In this document: one piece after another, positions 9,409-20,800 of the stretch
Layout of the letters: every line of letters begins with the position of its first letter
How positions within the stretch are numbered: position 1 is the first letter of the stretch
Assembly (NCBI RefSeq): GCF_001758465.1
Contig: NZ_MJIC01000015.1
Span: 62,001-126,000, forward strand
Direction of reading: 5' to 3'
Length of the DNA stretch: 64,000 nt
Origin: Marisediminitalea lipolytica
Lineage (GTDB): Bacteria > Pseudomonadota > Gammaproteobacteria > Enterobacterales > Alteromonadaceae
Program-made: the position numbers and the translations under genes
The notes under the pieces: model-generated
Database searches by the model: none
Told to the model about the DNA's origin: nothing
What the model saw: the letters and a program-made list of their open reading frames with translations, nothing else

Positions 9409-11028
9409 ATGAACTTACTTTTGCGGCTGACTGTCGGGCAAAAAATTCTCCTTATCCCGATTATTGGTACCCTCAGTTTTGCTATTTTTGTGATTATCAA
9501 CAGTGTTGTTTCTGCACAAAATGCCACTGAGCTTGAGACCGCCCAAAACGTTGATTTTCCCGCTCTGCAATTAAGTACCTCAGCGTTAACCAATATGGAA
9601 AAAGTCCGTGACATTCTGGCCTCTTCGGTGACTACCGGTGACATTGATGCGGTAGACACAGCCAGACAGAAAGCCGACGTGGTGAGAGCCGACCTAACCT
9701 CCATAAGCCGGATTGCACCGGAATTATCCGGCAATATAAATACGATTCTTAATACCTTTAATGCCTACAGTGAAATGGCATTATCGCTGACCAGTTCAAT
9801 CCTGGACAATACTGCCGACTTTGCCACCCTTGGTGGCCAGCTTGAAACCATGAATAGCCGCTACGGTGAGGCGATAAATCAGCTCAACGGATTTAAAAGT
9901 AGCCGGCAGCAAACTTTTGAAAAAGCCTTTGAACAATACAACAACGCCCAGGATTTCCTGTTTTGGCTGGGGCTTTTAATGGGTGTGTTAACCACGCTGG
10001 TGTTATTTGGTACGGCTATCCCGGTTACTAAAACCATTACCGGCAATTTAACCCGGGTGGTTAAATCCTTGCGCGACATTGCTGAGGAAGACGGCGATCT
10101 GACCATTCGTATTCAGACTAACGCGCAGGATGAAGTGGGCGATTTGGTTAAATACTTCAACCGCTTTATGGAAAAACTCCAACGCGTGGTTAAAGACATT
10201 GTTGATACCACCCTGCCCCTGTCTGATCTTGCTCAGAACCTGAATCAGCTCACCGACACGACCAATCAGAATATTAGTCAGCAACAGGGGGCGGCCGTCC
10301 ATGCCAAGCAGGCTGTTGATAACATGAATCACTCGGTGATTGCCGTGGCCGAGAGTGCTGCAGAAGCTGCCAGAGCGGCAGATGAAGCTTCATCTGCGTC
10401 TAATAACGGTCAGCAGGTGGTAAACAGTACGGTCACTAATATTCAGGCCTTAGCCCAGAATGTGGAAGAAACGGCCGAAGTGATCAGAAAGCTCGAAAAT
10501 GACTCTAATCAGGTAGGCGTGGTGCTCGATGTTATTAAAGGCATTGCTGAACAAACAAACTTACTGGCACTTAATGCGGCCATCGAGGCGGCGCGGGCCG
10601 GTGAGCAGGGCCGCGGCTTTGCGGTTGTGGCCGATGAAGTGCGTACCCTGGCCTCCAGAACCCAACAATCAACAGAACAAATTCAACAAACTATCGAACG
10701 TTTACAAACCGCTGCTCATCAGGCTGTTTCGGTGATGTCCAGCGGCACGTCGCAGGCTGAAGGTAGCGTGACCGAGGCCAACAAGGCCGGTGACAGCCTG
10801 GTGGTCATTGCCGACACCATTAGCCGAATTAGTGCCATGAATGGCCAGATTGCCAGCTCGACGGACGATCAGCAGGCAGTTGCACGGCAAATCGTTGGTT
10901 TTGTGGATGAGATATATGCCCGCACGGATGAAACCTCTCAGAATTCAGACCGACTCGCCTCAGCCAGCACGGAACTGGCTGGACTAGCTAAAAACCTCGA
11001 AAGTATCGCCAGACAGTTCAGGGTCTGA
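9409..11028 (+). CDS. Methyl-accepting chemotaxis protein
   Basis: About 539 residues. One membrane segment lies near residues 10-30 ([19 protein letters not shown]). A periplasmic, mostly helical sensor region of about 150 residues follows, then a second membrane segment ([19 protein letters not shown]), a HAMP linker ([17 protein letters not shown]) and the signalling hairpin with its tip [18 protein letters not shown] and [15 protein letters not shown]. There is no C-terminal CheR-tethering pentapeptide. The ligand is unknown. A TTG at 9406 is in frame just before the ATG at 9409; the GGAG at 9394-9397 could serve either. It stands next to the porin/PstS-like pair, which may indicate a shared nutrient. 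Confidence 0.93.
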   Translation: MNLLLRLTVGQKILLIPIIGTLSFAIFVIINSVVSAQNATELETAQNVDFPALQLSTSALTNMEKVRDILASSVTTGDIDAVDTARQKADVVRADLTSISRIAPELSGNINTILNTFNAYSEMALSLTSSILDNTADFATLGGQLETMNSRYGEAINQLNGFKSSRQQTFEKAFEQYNNAQDFLFWLGLLMGVLTTLVLFGTAIPVTKTITGNLTRVVKSLRDIAEEDGDLTIRIQTNAQDEVGDLVKYFNRFMEKLQRVVKDIVDTTLPLSDLAQNLNQLTDTTNQNISQQQGAAVHAKQAVDNMNHSVIAVAESAAEAARAADEASSASNNGQQVVNSTVTNIQALAQNVEETAEVIRKLENDSNQVGVVLDVIKGIAEQTNLLALNAAIEAARAGEQGRGFAVVADEVRTLASRTQQSTEQIQQTIERLQTAAHQAVSVMSSGTSQAEGSVTEANKAGDSLVVIADTISRISAMNGQIASSTDDQQAVARQIVGFVDEIYARTDETSQNSDRLASASTELAGLAKNLESIARQFRV

Positions 11029-11130
11029 TGAGGTTTAAGCGACTTTAAACCCCGGGGATAACGGGGGCAGATAAAAACGAAGCGCCGCCGGCAGGCGGCT
11101 TACTGAGTTACTATTAATCCGGAAAAAACT

Positions 11131-12255
11131 ATGAATAAACCAATTCTTGCAGCGGCTACGGCGCTGGCAACCTTGCCTTTTAGTGTTAGCGCTGATATCA
11201 ATTTTAGTGGATTTGCTACTATCGCCGGCGGCATGGCGACTGATAGCGATGTTGTGATTCGAAATTATGAAGACAACTTCGATTTTAAAGAAGGCTCATT
11301 CTTTGCGTTACAGGCGTATTCAGACTTAACCGAGGGGTTGAGTGCAACAGTACAAATCCGGGCACGTGGCCGGGACGACTGGGAGCCAGAATTTACCTGG
11401 GCCTATCTGGCTTATGAGGTTAAGCCGGGCTGGCGTGTGCAAATGGGCCGTCAGCGTATTCCAATGTACCTCTATTCAGATTATCTCGATGTGTCCTATG
11501 CCTATCATTGGATAGCGCCACCGACTGAAGTCTACCGTGCACCGTTTGATTCTATAGATGGGATATCCACCATACATGACTTCAGCCTGGGTAACGCAGA
11601 CGTGAACCTGAGGCTGTATTATGGTAAGGAAGACTTTGAGTCAGGTGGCTTTGCATTTGAACTGGATGATATTGTTAGCGCTGTTGCCAGTGTAAACTAT
11701 GGCTGGTGGACCTTCAGAACCAGTTATTTGTATTTTAATTTTAGCGGTACCTTAGGCCTTGAGCCTTTGGTAGAAGCCTGGTATCAGACCCCGTTTCCAT
11801 TTGTGGGTGATGATTTAAATATTGAAGATGATGCCCATCACGGGTTTGAAGTGGGTATTCGCTATGATGATCAGGACTGGCTGTTTATCGCCGAATATAT
11901 TCCTTCAAAAATTGATCACACTATTATTGGCGATTACGGCTCATGGATGGTATCAGCAGGTAAACGTTTCGCTGACGGGAAGTACATGGTTCATGCTACA
12001 GTGGGTGAAGAAACCAACCAACCTTATTCATCACTGGACCAGGTTCCTTATGGGCTCGATCCTGGATTGGATGCATTGATTGATGCTACTCAGGGAGCTC
12101 TGGATGGCAGGGACTACGATATTCCTTTTTACAGTGTAGGTTTGCGCTATGATTTTCACCCATCCGCGGCATTTAAAGCAGAATATACTCATTCAGAAGA
12201 TCCCAGTGGCCAGAAAGGTGGCGTTTTTCAACTAGCTGTAGTCACTGTTTTCTAG
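11131..12255 (+). CDS. Outer-membrane porin
   Basis: A 374-residue protein with a signal peptide (MNKPILAAATALATLPFSVSA). The mature chain alternates polar and aromatic residues as in beta-barrels: INFSGFATIAGG, ALQAYSDLTEGLSATVQIRA, WRVQMGRQRIPMYLYSDYLD, and the C-terminal strand VFQLAVVTVF ending in phenylalanine, the BAM recognition end. The GRQRIPMY element is typical of general or phosphate-selective porins of Gram-negative marine bacteria. The PstS-like gene begins 10 bases after its stop, so the two form an operon. The substrate is not readable; phosphate or an oligoanion is a guess from that neighbour. Confidence 0.85.
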   Translation: MNKPILAAATALATLPFSVSADINFSGFATIAGGMATDSDVVIRNYEDNFDFKEGSFFALQAYSDLTEGLSATVQIRARGRDDWEPEFTWAYLAYEVKPGWRVQMGRQRIPMYLYSDYLDVSYAYHWIAPPTEVYRAPFDSIDGISTIHDFSLGNADVNLRLYYGKEDFESGGFAFELDDIVSAVASVNYGWWTFRTSYLYFNFSGTLGLEPLVEAWYQTPFPFVGDDLNIEDDAHHGFEVGIRYDDQDWLFIAEYIPSKIDHTIIGDYGSWMVSAGKRFADGKYMVHATVGEETNQPYSSLDQVPYGLDPGLDALIDATQGALDGRDYDIPFYSVGLRYDFHPSAAFKAEYTHSEDPSGQKGGVFQLAVVTVF

Positions 12256-12264
12256 GAGACAACC

Positions 12265-12666
12265 ATGAAATTTAACGTAAAAACATGGTCGATTTTGGTA
12301 TGCATTCTTTCAGTATTTGCTTTTTCGAGTCAGGCAGAAGTTGCTGTTGTGGTGAATTCAGGGTTTAGTGGTTCACTGGATAAGGATGCGGTAGCGCAAA
12401 TTTATCTGGGTAAAAACAAATCCTTAACGCCATACATGCAAAAAGGCAGTGCTGCAGGTGAATTTGTAGATAAAGTACTTTCACGTAATGCTTCTCAGTA
12501 TAAAGCTTACTGGGCCAAGTTGGCTTTCACTGGTGGCGGTCGTCCGCCTAAAGAGCTGGGCAACGATGCCGAGGTCATAAGCACCGTAAGCGGAAGTGCT
12601 GATGCCATTGGTTTTGTCGATGCGGCAGCGGTTAATGATTCGGTGAAGGTGCTATTTACCCTGTAG
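12265..12666 (+). CDS. Small PstS-like phosphate-type periplasmic binding protein
   Basis: A 133-residue exported protein (signal peptide to about residue 24, SSQAEVAVVV). The mature part matches only a portion of the PstS fold: NSGFSGSLDKDAVAQIYLGKN cut by gaps, then RNASQYKAYWAKLAFTGGG and SGSADAIGFVDAA, all seen in short PstS-like proteins annotated as phosphate ABC transporter substrate-binding proteins. Full-length PstS is about 300 residues, so this is a single-lobe version, not a truncated copy: its ends are intact and similar short forms occur widely. It may deliver ligand from the porin or serve as a sensor. No ABC transporter is nearby. Confidence 0.78.
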   Translation: MKFNVKTWSILVCILSVFAFSSQAEVAVVVNSGFSGSLDKDAVAQIYLGKNKSLTPYMQKGSAAGEFVDKVLSRNASQYKAYWAKLAFTGGGRPPKELGNDAEVISTVSGSADAIGFVDAAAVNDSVKVLFTL

Positions 12667-12690
12667 TCCGGAGAATTGACAGATAGAAGG

Positions 12691-12718
12691 AAAAGGCCCG
12701 CCAACGAGCGGGCCTTTA
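12691..12718 (+). terminator. Terminator after the porin/PstS-like operon
   Basis: The stem AAAGGCCCGC/GCGGGCCTTT (around 12692-12717) has a short loop. It lies 25 bases after the stop and has A/T tracts at both ends. Confidence 0.88.
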
Positions 12719-12788
12719 ACCATAAAAAGCGCTTTGTTTCGTTGTTTTGGTATAGGATTAACCGGGTTGAAACTCATCCGGTACCTGC

Positions 12789-13358
12789 ATGTTATTAAGA
12801 CGCTTTATTCTTGCTACGCTGCTTGGCCTAATCTGCGCCTGTAGCACCCTTTCTTCCATTGCCTCCTATACAGTCACCGAGCATGACATTGAGCAAGGTT
12901 TGTTAGAACACCTCGACCAGCTAAGTCAGAAAACCTCCGTCGCGGGCATACCGGTTATGCTGAGTGTGTCATCGCTGAAGGTGGTGGTAGGACCGGATAA
13001 TCGTTCAGTGGTTGCGCTGCAGGCCGACGCTATTGCCAGTGTGTCAGTGTTTGGATTGCGTTACCCGGCTAAGGTCAAACTGGGGATGGAAGGTGAGCCG
13101 TATTACAACCAGCAGGAAAAAGCCCTGTATGTACGCTCGCTCACCCTGACCCGCAGTGAAATTGATGCGGCGGGTTTTAAAGGCAACCTTACTCCGCTGG
13201 CAGACCATTATATGGGATTGTTTAACAGTTATCTGGCTACCCAACCGGTTTATGAGGTGGATAACGCCAAAGGCGGTCTGGCATGGCTCAGTAACGTCCC
13301 TTTAAAACTGGACATCGTGCCGGGCAAAATTATATTTGCACCGCGTTTCGAAGAGTAG
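12789..13358 (+). CDS. DUF1439 lipoprotein (YceB-like)
   Basis: A 189-residue lipoprotein. The hydrophobic start MLLRRFILATLLGLICAC ends in a lipobox with Cys18. The body resembles DUF1439 proteins such as E. coli YceB: an N-terminal TVTEHDIEQGLLEHL, a central VSVFGLRYPAKVKLGMEGEP, ALYVRSLTLTRSEIDAAGFKG and a C-terminal VPLKLDIVPGKIIFAPRFEE. The function is unknown; the fold is thought to be lipid-binding-like (tubular lipid-binding). Its stop is separated by one base from the stop of the convergent chemoreceptor gene. Confidence 0.85.
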   Translation: MLLRRFILATLLGLICACSTLSSIASYTVTEHDIEQGLLEHLDQLSQKTSVAGIPVMLSVSSLKVVVGPDNRSVVALQADAIASVSVFGLRYPAKVKLGMEGEPYYNQQEKALYVRSLTLTRSEIDAAGFKGNLTPLADHYMGLFNSYLATQPVYEVDNAKGGLAWLSNVPLKLDIVPGKIIFAPRFEE

Positions 13359-13359
13359 A

Positions 13360-15027
13360 TTAAATAACAAACTGATTCATCAGGTTACGCAAGGCCTGCA
13401 TCTGGTCGGCCAGCTTATCAGCAGTCTGCTGACTCTCTTCTGAACGTTCAACTATATTCTGTAGCGTTGCTACCAAGTCACGTACATGGAGTTGTAACTG
13501 GTCGCCTAACGCTACCTGACTCGCCGTTTCTGCTGCTGTGGAATCACTCATAGCGTTAATGGTTGCCAATGCGGTATTTACCTGGCTAAGGGCTTGTTGT
13601 GTTTGTTGGGTCACCTGACTGGCCTGCACACTTTTGGCGCTGCTTACGGTCATCGTTTCTACCGCATTGGCCGCCGATTGCTCAAGGCGCGTGATGGTTT
13701 GACTAATGACTTCGGTGCTGCCCTGGGTTCGTTGCGCCAGTTCGCGGACTTCATCGGCTACCACCGCAAAACCCCTGCCCTGTTCGCCGGCGCGGGCCGC
13801 TTCAATCGCAGCATTTAAGGCCAACAGATTGGTCTGATCGGCAATACCGTTTATCACCGCCAGTACTTTACCGATTTCCACTACGTCTTTTTGTAGCGTG
13901 GCAATTTGCTCGGCAGACACGGATATTTCAGACTCCAGGCCACTCATCACCTGGACGGTTTCATCGATAGAGCGATTGGCTTCATCGCAATGGCTTTTCA
14001 CCTGGCTTGCCGCATTAGCGGTTTGTGTGGCATTGGTCGCAATTTCTCTGGCTGAGGTGACCAAATCGCCAACAAAGCCTGACACCGTGTGGCTGCTTTG
14101 CTGGCCCTTTCGCAGTTGTGCACCGGCGTGCTTGGTGTCGCTACTGATGGCTGTGGTTGACTGATAGGCGGATTCGCTTTGTGACGCTACCTGACTGATT
14201 AACTGATGGATGCGTGAAGCAAAGCCGTTAAAGTTACGCGCCAGCCCGCTGACTTCGTCGTTACCACCGTCGTTAACACGCTGGGTCAGATCACCATCAC
14301 CCTGGGTGAGTTCGTGAAATGAATTACTCAACGATAGCAGACGCTGCAGGATCCCACGGGAAATTAGAAACGATGTACCAACCGCAATCAGTAATACCGC
14401 TACCGTAATCACCAGGGTCAGAATAAAAGTGTCCTGGCGCGCTTCGCTGGCTTCTTCTCTTAAGGTACTGATGTAATTATCGATATCATCAATGTAAAAG
14501 CCGGCACCAATGACAAGATCCCAGGCCGGAATGTAGCGAACATAGGACAGTTTGGGCAGTGGCGTACTCTCGCCCAGACGGGGGAAATAATAAACGTAAT
14601 AGCCACCATTGGCTTGTTTACCGGTGGCAACCAGGTCGCGCACAATGTACTGAGACTTTTTATCCTGAAGATCCCAGAAGTTCTCTCCCAGGCCGGTGTC
14701 ACTACTACCCAGCAGGTGTCGTATGCCCTGACTGTCGTAACCAAAAAAGTAGCCGTTGTCGCCAAATTGCTGTTGGCGTAAACGAGCCAGCCCCTCTGCA
14801 CGGTTGGCGGGATCTGTCGTTAGGTCGCTTACCGATGAGAGGGCCAGGTCGATGTAGTGCCTGAGTTCCTGGTGTTTAACATCCAGTAGTTGCTCGCGGG
14901 TTTCCTTCAGTTGCGATTCAACCAGTGATTCCGCTTCATAGTTGTTTAAAAACAGTAGAAAAACACTGAGAAACAGAACCGGAAGAATTGCCAGCGCACG
15001 AAGTTTGTTTTTTATTGTTAACTGCAT
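13360..15027 (-). CDS. Methyl-accepting chemotaxis protein with periplasmic Cache domain
   Basis: A 555-residue chemoreceptor. The first membrane segment lies near residues 10-28 ([19 protein letters not shown]). A periplasmic single Cache domain follows ([40 protein letters not shown]), the class that binds small carboxylates or amino acids. The second membrane segment is near 200-222 ([20 protein letters not shown]), followed by HAMP ([19 protein letters not shown]) and the signalling tip [18 protein letters not shown]. No C-terminal pentapeptide is present. The ligand cannot be assigned. The start ATG lies at 15027 with a 365-base gap upstream. Confidence 0.94.
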   Translation of the reverse strand: MQLTIKNKLRALAILPVLFLSVFLLFLNNYEAESLVESQLKETREQLLDVKHQELRHYIDLALSSVSDLTTDPANRAEGLARLRQQQFGDNGYFFGYDSQGIRHLLGSSDTGLGENFWDLQDKKSQYIVRDLVATGKQANGGYYVYYFPRLGESTPLPKLSYVRYIPAWDLVIGAGFYIDDIDNYISTLREEASEARQDTFILTLVITVAVLLIAVGTSFLISRGILQRLLSLSNSFHELTQGDGDLTQRVNDGGNDEVSGLARNFNGFASRIHQLISQVASQSESAYQSTTAISSDTKHAGAQLRKGQQSSHTVSGFVGDLVTSAREIATNATQTANAASQVKSHCDEANRSIDETVQVMSGLESEISVSAEQIATLQKDVVEIGKVLAVINGIADQTNLLALNAAIEAARAGEQGRGFAVVADEVRELAQRTQGSTEVISQTITRLEQSAANAVETMTVSSAKSVQASQVTQQTQQALSQVNTALATINAMSDSTAAETASQVALGDQLQLHVRDLVATLQNIVERSEESQQTADKLADQMQALRNLMNQFVI

Positions 15028-15392
15028 AGCAACTACTTTTTGTTAGTTTTATCAATGGTCTTGTGCAGACGCCATTTTGTGACAGTCAACCTGAATTACG
15101 CGTGGCGGGCTACAGTACTTTTGTACTATGGCAGGCCAGGTGACTGTTTTTAAACAAGCAATCAAGGAATATCAGAGCCTGCAAATTAAAAAAACACAGA
15201 AGAGCAGTTTTATCAGTAGAACAGGGGAACGTCTGATTACATTCTGTAGCAGACACCTAGCGATTGAAACTTTAGAATTTGTGTGATTTTTCTGTTGTCA
15301 CAGCGCTGATTAAGGCCTTTATTAACAGCTGCTCATTGCAATGAGTCCGGGGATCAGCAATCATCTCTGCCAGTATTGTCGCGGAGGTCTTT
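15028..15392. other. 365-base intergenic region with a small hairpin
   Basis: Divergent promoter space between the Cache chemoreceptor and the GNAT gene. It holds a small inverted repeat AGTAC-TTTT-GTACT (15114-15127). GGAGG at 15381-15385 is the ribosome site of the GNAT gene. No convincing gene or RNA was seen. Confidence 0.5.
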
Positions 15393-15851
15393 ATGCTTAA
15401 CTGGTGTTCCTTACCTTTCTCCCAACTCACCACCGACCAGCTATACGAATTACTCAAGTTACGCACCGACGTATTTGTTGTGGAGCAGAACTGCCCTTAT
15501 CCTGAACTGGATGACAAAGATCGTATCGATGGGGTTTATCACCTGTTGGGAACCAGTAGCAAAAAGCTTGTCGCCTATGCCAGGTTATTGCCTCCAGGCG
15601 TCAGCTTTACACAGGTTAGTATTGGCCGGGTCGCAGTAGCCGGACACTCCAGAGGTAAAGGATACGGGCAGCTGCTTATCAGCAAAGCGCTAGAAGAATG
15701 TCAGCGACTATGGCCGGATGCTGATATTCAGATCGGCGCACAGGTCTATCTTGAAAAGGTATATCAGCAGTTTGGATTTGTCCGGCATTCGCAAGACTAT
15801 CTCGAAGACGGCATTCCTCATGTTGATATGATGCTTACAAAAAATAACTGA
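15393..15851 (+). CDS. GNAT family N-acetyltransferase (ElaA-like)
   Basis: A 152-residue protein close to E. coli ElaA in pattern. It starts WCSLPFSQLTTDQLYELLKL, then LRTDVFVVEQNCPYPELDDKD, which is the ElaA hallmark. The acetyl-CoA-binding motif is RVAVAGHSRGKGYGQLLIS and the C-terminal strand is YLEKVYQQFGFVRHSQDYLEDGIPHV. It should transfer an acetyl group from acetyl-CoA to an unknown amine. The start codon has a strong GGAGG site. The sulfotransferase gene begins 13 bases downstream, so the two may be co-transcribed. Confidence 0.9.
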   Translation: MLNWCSLPFSQLTTDQLYELLKLRTDVFVVEQNCPYPELDDKDRIDGVYHLLGTSSKKLVAYARLLPPGVSFTQVSIGRVAVAGHSRGKGYGQLLISKALEECQRLWPDADIQIGAQVYLEKVYQQFGFVRHSQDYLEDGIPHVDMMLTKNN

Positions 15852-15864
15852 AGGTGATTGTTTG

Positions 15865-17643
15865 ATGCAGCTATCTTCTCCCCGGCAGGTATTATCACAA
15901 GCAAATCAGCTGGTCGCGGTGGGTCAGTTTGCCGAGGCGATTAAACTGTTATACCCGGCGGTTAAGCAATTTCCGGATTTTTTTCAGGGCTGGTTGCTAT
16001 TTAGTCGCTGTTTATTCGAAACCGGACATCTGCGCGAAGCGGTGCAGATAGCACAACATGCCGATAAGATCGATCCTGCCAAAGCCGATTTCCAACGTAT
16101 TCAGCGTTGTATGCAGCAGCGTCAGTACAAAGATGCAGCCGGATTGGCGACAAACATTCTGAAGCAGTTTACTGCGCACCCCAAAGCGATGTTTACGCTG
16201 GCCAGCGTAGCACTTGCCAATGACGATCCTGAACAAAGTATTTCTGTACTGGCTCCGGCGATAACCCAGCTGCCGGCCAATGTCACCCTGCGTAAACTAC
16301 TCTGCGACAGTTATCTAGCTTGCGGGCAATACGCCGAGGCTATTAGCCATGCCACCTGGCTGGCCCGTCTCGATGAATGCTTTGATACTCTGTGGTGGTT
16401 AATTGGCATGTTATTCAGATATGGCCAGTATGAGCCATTGCTGGAGCGTTGTGAGCAGGCTGAGGCTCTGGCTGGTGGCGACCAGGCAAAACTGAGTCAG
16501 GTGGCTTTAATGCGCGGGCAGGCCCTGCGTATACTGGGGCGGCGTGAACAGAGCGTCAGCTGCCTGCAAGCTTCACTTAAGGCCGACCCAACCAATGGCG
16601 ATGCCTGGTGGGCACTGGCTGACTTTAAAGACTATGAGGTTACCCGAACAGAACAGCAACAGCTTGAGCGTTTGCTACACAGTAACGTAGCGGCTCGCTC
16701 GCGGTGTCCGGCAGCCTTTGCGCTGGCAAAATTCAGTGAAGCTGGCAATGAGCCGCTAGCTTCCATAGCGCTGTATCATAAGGCTAATCAGCTTAAAGAG
16801 ACACAGCATTACTCTATTGATGCCATGGTCAGGGAATGTGAGTCGCTTAAACAATCTTACACTCAACAAGCCCTGGCTGTGCAGGCCGACACCACTAGCA
16901 GCCAGAATGTCCCGGTATTTATTGTTGGCTTGCCGCGTTCAGGTTCTACATTGGTAGAGCAGATGCTGGCCAGTCATGCTCAGATAGAAGGCACTCTGGA
17001 ACAACCAACACTTGCCGCGGTTGAACGGGCAGCTCAGCGTTATTGTCGTCGCCGGTTTGGCGGTGGATTATTGCCAAACCTGGCATCACTTACGTCTGCA
17101 GAACTGGGTTTATTGGGTCAGGCTTATCTGGATAACGGCGCGTTATTTCGCCCTGAAGGATGTGCCTGGTTTACCGATAAACAGCCTTTTAACTTTCGCC
17201 ATATCGGCTTTATTCATAAAATCCTGCCCCGTGCGGTGATCATCGATGTTCGCCGCAACCCCATGGATTGCGGTGTTAGTCTTTATAAACAGTATTTTCA
17301 TGCCGGGGTTGAGTTTAGCTACCAGCTTGACCATATCGGCCAGGCCTACAAAGCCTACGCTTCTCTTATGGATCACTGGCATAGCGTGCTGTCAGGCAAG
17401 GTGCTGCAGGTTGACTATGAAGCCCTGGTAGCGCAACCAGAGGCGCAAATCCGGCGCATCCTGCACCATATCGGACTGCAATTTGACCCTGAGTGCCTGA
17501 ATTTTCACCGCAACCAACGAGCTATTCATACCGCCAGCAGTGAGCAGGTTCGTCAACCGGTTAATGACAAAGGAATTGATATCTGGCGGCCCGTCGAAGC
17601 TGAATTGCAGCCTTTACAGCAGAGCCTGATGTCAAAGCAATAG
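15865..17643 (+). CDS. TPR-containing sulfotransferase
   Basis: A protein of about 592 residues with two parts. Residues 1-330 are tetratricopeptide-like helical repeats (for example AEAIKLLYPAVKQFPDFFQG and SVSCLQASLKADPTNGDAW). Residues 345-590 are a Sulfotransfer-type domain with the PAPS 5'-phosphosulfate loop VFIVGLPRSGSTLVEQML near residue 353 and the 3'-phosphate motif VIIDVRRNPMDCGVSLYKQY. Such enzymes move sulfate from PAPS to a hydroxyl or amine acceptor, here unknown. A TTG at 15862 is in frame, but the ATG at 15865 is better spaced from GGTGA. The following TonB-dependent receptor is a frequent neighbour in this bacterial group, by recollection. Confidence 0.9.
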   Translation: MQLSSPRQVLSQANQLVAVGQFAEAIKLLYPAVKQFPDFFQGWLLFSRCLFETGHLREAVQIAQHADKIDPAKADFQRIQRCMQQRQYKDAAGLATNILKQFTAHPKAMFTLASVALANDDPEQSISVLAPAITQLPANVTLRKLLCDSYLACGQYAEAISHATWLARLDECFDTLWWLIGMLFRYGQYEPLLERCEQAEALAGGDQAKLSQVALMRGQALRILGRREQSVSCLQASLKADPTNGDAWWALADFKDYEVTRTEQQQLERLLHSNVAARSRCPAAFALAKFSEAGNEPLASIALYHKANQLKETQHYSIDAMVRECESLKQSYTQQALAVQADTTSSQNVPVFIVGLPRSGSTLVEQMLASHAQIEGTLEQPTLAAVERAAQRYCRRRFGGGLLPNLASLTSAELGLLGQAYLDNGALFRPEGCAWFTDKQPFNFRHIGFIHKILPRAVIIDVRRNPMDCGVSLYKQYFHAGVEFSYQLDHIGQAYKAYASLMDHWHSVLSGKVLQVDYEALVAQPEAQIRRILHHIGLQFDPECLNFHRNQRAIHTASSEQVRQPVNDKGIDIWRPVEAELQPLQQSLMSKQ

Positions 17644-17880
17644 TGGCTATTCTCGCTCCTCACGTAACGCGCAAAAATTCGCTGGCGCGCTAATCAATTG
17701 ACTCTACCTGGTGCATCCTTGCGCTATTTTGGTGCTATATTTTTACGGTAATGGTCGGGTTGCCCAAAAAAAACCTGTCTGACCAAGCATGTTACGTTGG
17801 TACAATATCTGCTGTAACACCTGAGAAAAATCATATTTTTTAGACTAACAAACATAATAATAATCCGATGAGGAAACACT

Positions 17881-20800
17881 ATGGGTACAAAAAAATTCGA
17901 GTTGAGCAATAAACGCTCAGCCGTATCAATATGCATTGCTGCGGCATTGGGGTTAGGTTATGCAGGGAATTTGCAGGCCCAGGAGACAGAAGAAAAATTA
18001 GCCGATGTTGAAGTCATCAACATCACTGGTTCGAGAATTCCGACTGACCCCAACGTATTGTCATCTGTACCGGTTCAGTCACTGGACAGTAAAGACATTT
18101 CAATGTCTGGTGAGCTTAACCTGGCAGACATCGTTGCCGACATTCCGGCGCTGATTTCATCGACCACCGCAGAAAATACCACTACCGGTGCTAATGCCCT
18201 GAACCTGCGTGGTTTGGGCACAGAAAGAACCTTAACTCTGGTTAACGGTCGTCGCCATGTGGCAGGTTTTCGAGGCTCTTCAGCCGTGGATGTGGGCACT
18301 ATTCCCCGTGCACTGGTTGAGCGAGTTGAAGTAACCACAGGTGGTGCGTCAGCGGTTTACGGTGCCGACGCGGTAACCGGTGTGGTTAACTTTATCTTAA
18401 AAGACGATTTTGAAGGCGTTGAGATTAACGCCACAGGCGCATTGCCACAGGATTCAGGCGGTGATTCTTTTGCTGTTGACGGTGCCTTTGGTCAAAACTT
18501 TGACGACGACAAAGGCAATATCGTACTCACCCTGTCTTACGAAACCGAACAAGAACTGCTGCAGGGCGATCGTGACTGGTCCCGTAATAATGGCTTGTCT
18601 ACAGTTGTTCCTACTGCACCAGGCGAATCAACCCGTATGCTGGCCAGTGATGTACGCTACTGGTTAACGTCTAACGAGGGCTCTATTGCGCCAACATTTG
18701 GTGGCCGTGATGTGCTGTATGTCGATATTAACGGTAATGGTATTCCTGACTGTCAGGAGTCTGAAGGTGGACGTACCGGTTACCTGGCCGGTTGCTGGAT
18801 CACCAACCCGGACGGTTCTGTCAGAGTAAACAGTGACGGTCCGCTTTACAGCACGCTGTTAAGTAGTGGCGGCGACGGTGCCAAGTTTAATTTTGACAAT
18901 GACACCCTGATGCCGAATACCGATAAATTTATCGTGAACCTCAATGGTAACTATCAAATTACCGATGAATTAAACGTATTTTTTGAAGCTAAATATGTCA
19001 GAGCCGATACCGAATATTATTCAGAATATGACTCGTACTACGACACGCTGTTTATCTTGCCGGACAACCCTTATATCCCTGAGCAATTGCTGCCGGTAGT
19101 AGATCAAACCGGTGGTCTGCTAATTACTCAGGATGCCATTGCCTGGGATGATGACTACACCAACTATGTTCGTGAAACCAAGCGTTTTGTAGGTGGATTT
19201 ACCTGGGATTATGCCTATGACCACTCCTTAGAATTTGCCATTAACCATGGTTCATTCTCAAACGAAACCACCTATTCTGAGCAGTATATCGACAGAATCT
19301 TCGCTGCCATGGATGCCACAACTGATGCCAACGGTAACACCGTTTGTCGTTCTGATCTGGATCCTACCGCAGCTTATGAGATCGATTACTTTGCCTTTAA
19401 CGAAAATTACGCCAACGGCAATTTCTACAGCGATCGTTATTACACCTTTACGCCGGGTGATGGCCAGTGTGCGCCGTTAAATCCGTTTGGTCTGGATGCA
19501 CTGAGTGATGAAGCGAAAGACTTTATTACTGCCCGTATGCAGGACAAGCTTGAAATCGAACAAACCGTTGTGTCATTAACCGCAGTAGGCCAGTTTGAAT
19601 TCCTCGAAGGCTTTTTGGATGGCCCGCTGGGCTACGCTGCCGGTGTGGAATATCGTGAAGAATCCAGTGACAATTACCTGGATCCGCTGGCATTAGGTAT
19701 TTTACCAGAAGGCACTTCCTATACTCCTGGTGTGCTGGTGAGCGAAGTATCGCCGTGGCTTAATTTCCTGACGGGCATCGATAACGCCCAGCAGTTTAAC
19801 ACCGGCGGTGAATACGACGTAACCGATACCTTCTTAGAAGTTCGTTTACCTATCTTCATGGACCGTGAGTTCGCCTACGAATTTACGCTGGATGGTGCGG
19901 TACGGTTGGCTAAATACTCTACTCTGGGTACAACCACAACCTGGAAAGTCGGTTTTAACTACAGCCCTATTGAAGAAATTAACTTCCGCGGAACCTTGTC
20001 TGAAGCGGTTCGTGCGCCGAATATTTCAGAGCTGTTTGACCCGCAGTTACCGCAAACCTATAACCTGAGTATTGACTCTTGTGATCAGACAAACGTTTTC
20101 TCAGGCTCAGAAAACCGCGTAGATAACTGTATTGCTAACTTACAAGGCGCTGGCGTGCCACTGGAAGATATTGTTGATGAAAGCGGTAACTATATCTGGA
20201 TTAACCCGCTTACCGCGCGCTTTAGTGGTACCACCGGGGGTAACCCGAAACTGGATGTGGAAACAGCCAAAACGGTTACCCTTGGGGCGGTTTATCGTTC
20301 CAGCTTTATTGAAGGCTTAATCGTGAGTGTGGATTACTGGAGCGTGGAAATCGAAGATGCGATTTCTGGTGTTTCTGGTACCAACGTACTTAACGGTTGT
20401 TTAGATTCTGCGTCTTATCCTGATGTGCCTTTCTGTGGAGAGTTTGAACGTCGTGCCGATGGTGGCTTAAGCGACTTGTCGACTATTGAAACTAACTTCG
20501 CCAAAACCGAAGCCGAAGGTTTCGACGTGTCGGTTAATTACACCTTTAATGTGGCCGAAAACGACTTTGGTATCAGTCTGGTAGGCACCCGTCAGAAAAC
20601 GCTGGACCGCTACTATAACCCTAATGATCCAACCGATGTTGACGTGGTACTGGAAGAAATTCGCGTGCCAAAAACAGCGGGTAGTTTAGAGTTAAGCTGG
20701 AGCCGCGATGCTATCAGCGTAGCGCTGCAAACCACTTACCAAAGCCGACAGGCCTACCGTGAGGTAGAAGAGTCGCTGGGTATTAACGGTTACTCAAAAC

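Noticed and set aside
9330..9530. 66-codon open frame overlapping the chemoreceptor start
   Set aside because: It overlaps the strongly supported receptor in another frame; cysteine-rich noise.
11041..11100. Terminator after the first chemoreceptor
   Set aside because: A GCCGCC-GGCA-GGCGGC hairpin is present at 11084-11099, but no T-run follows; it could not be called a terminator.
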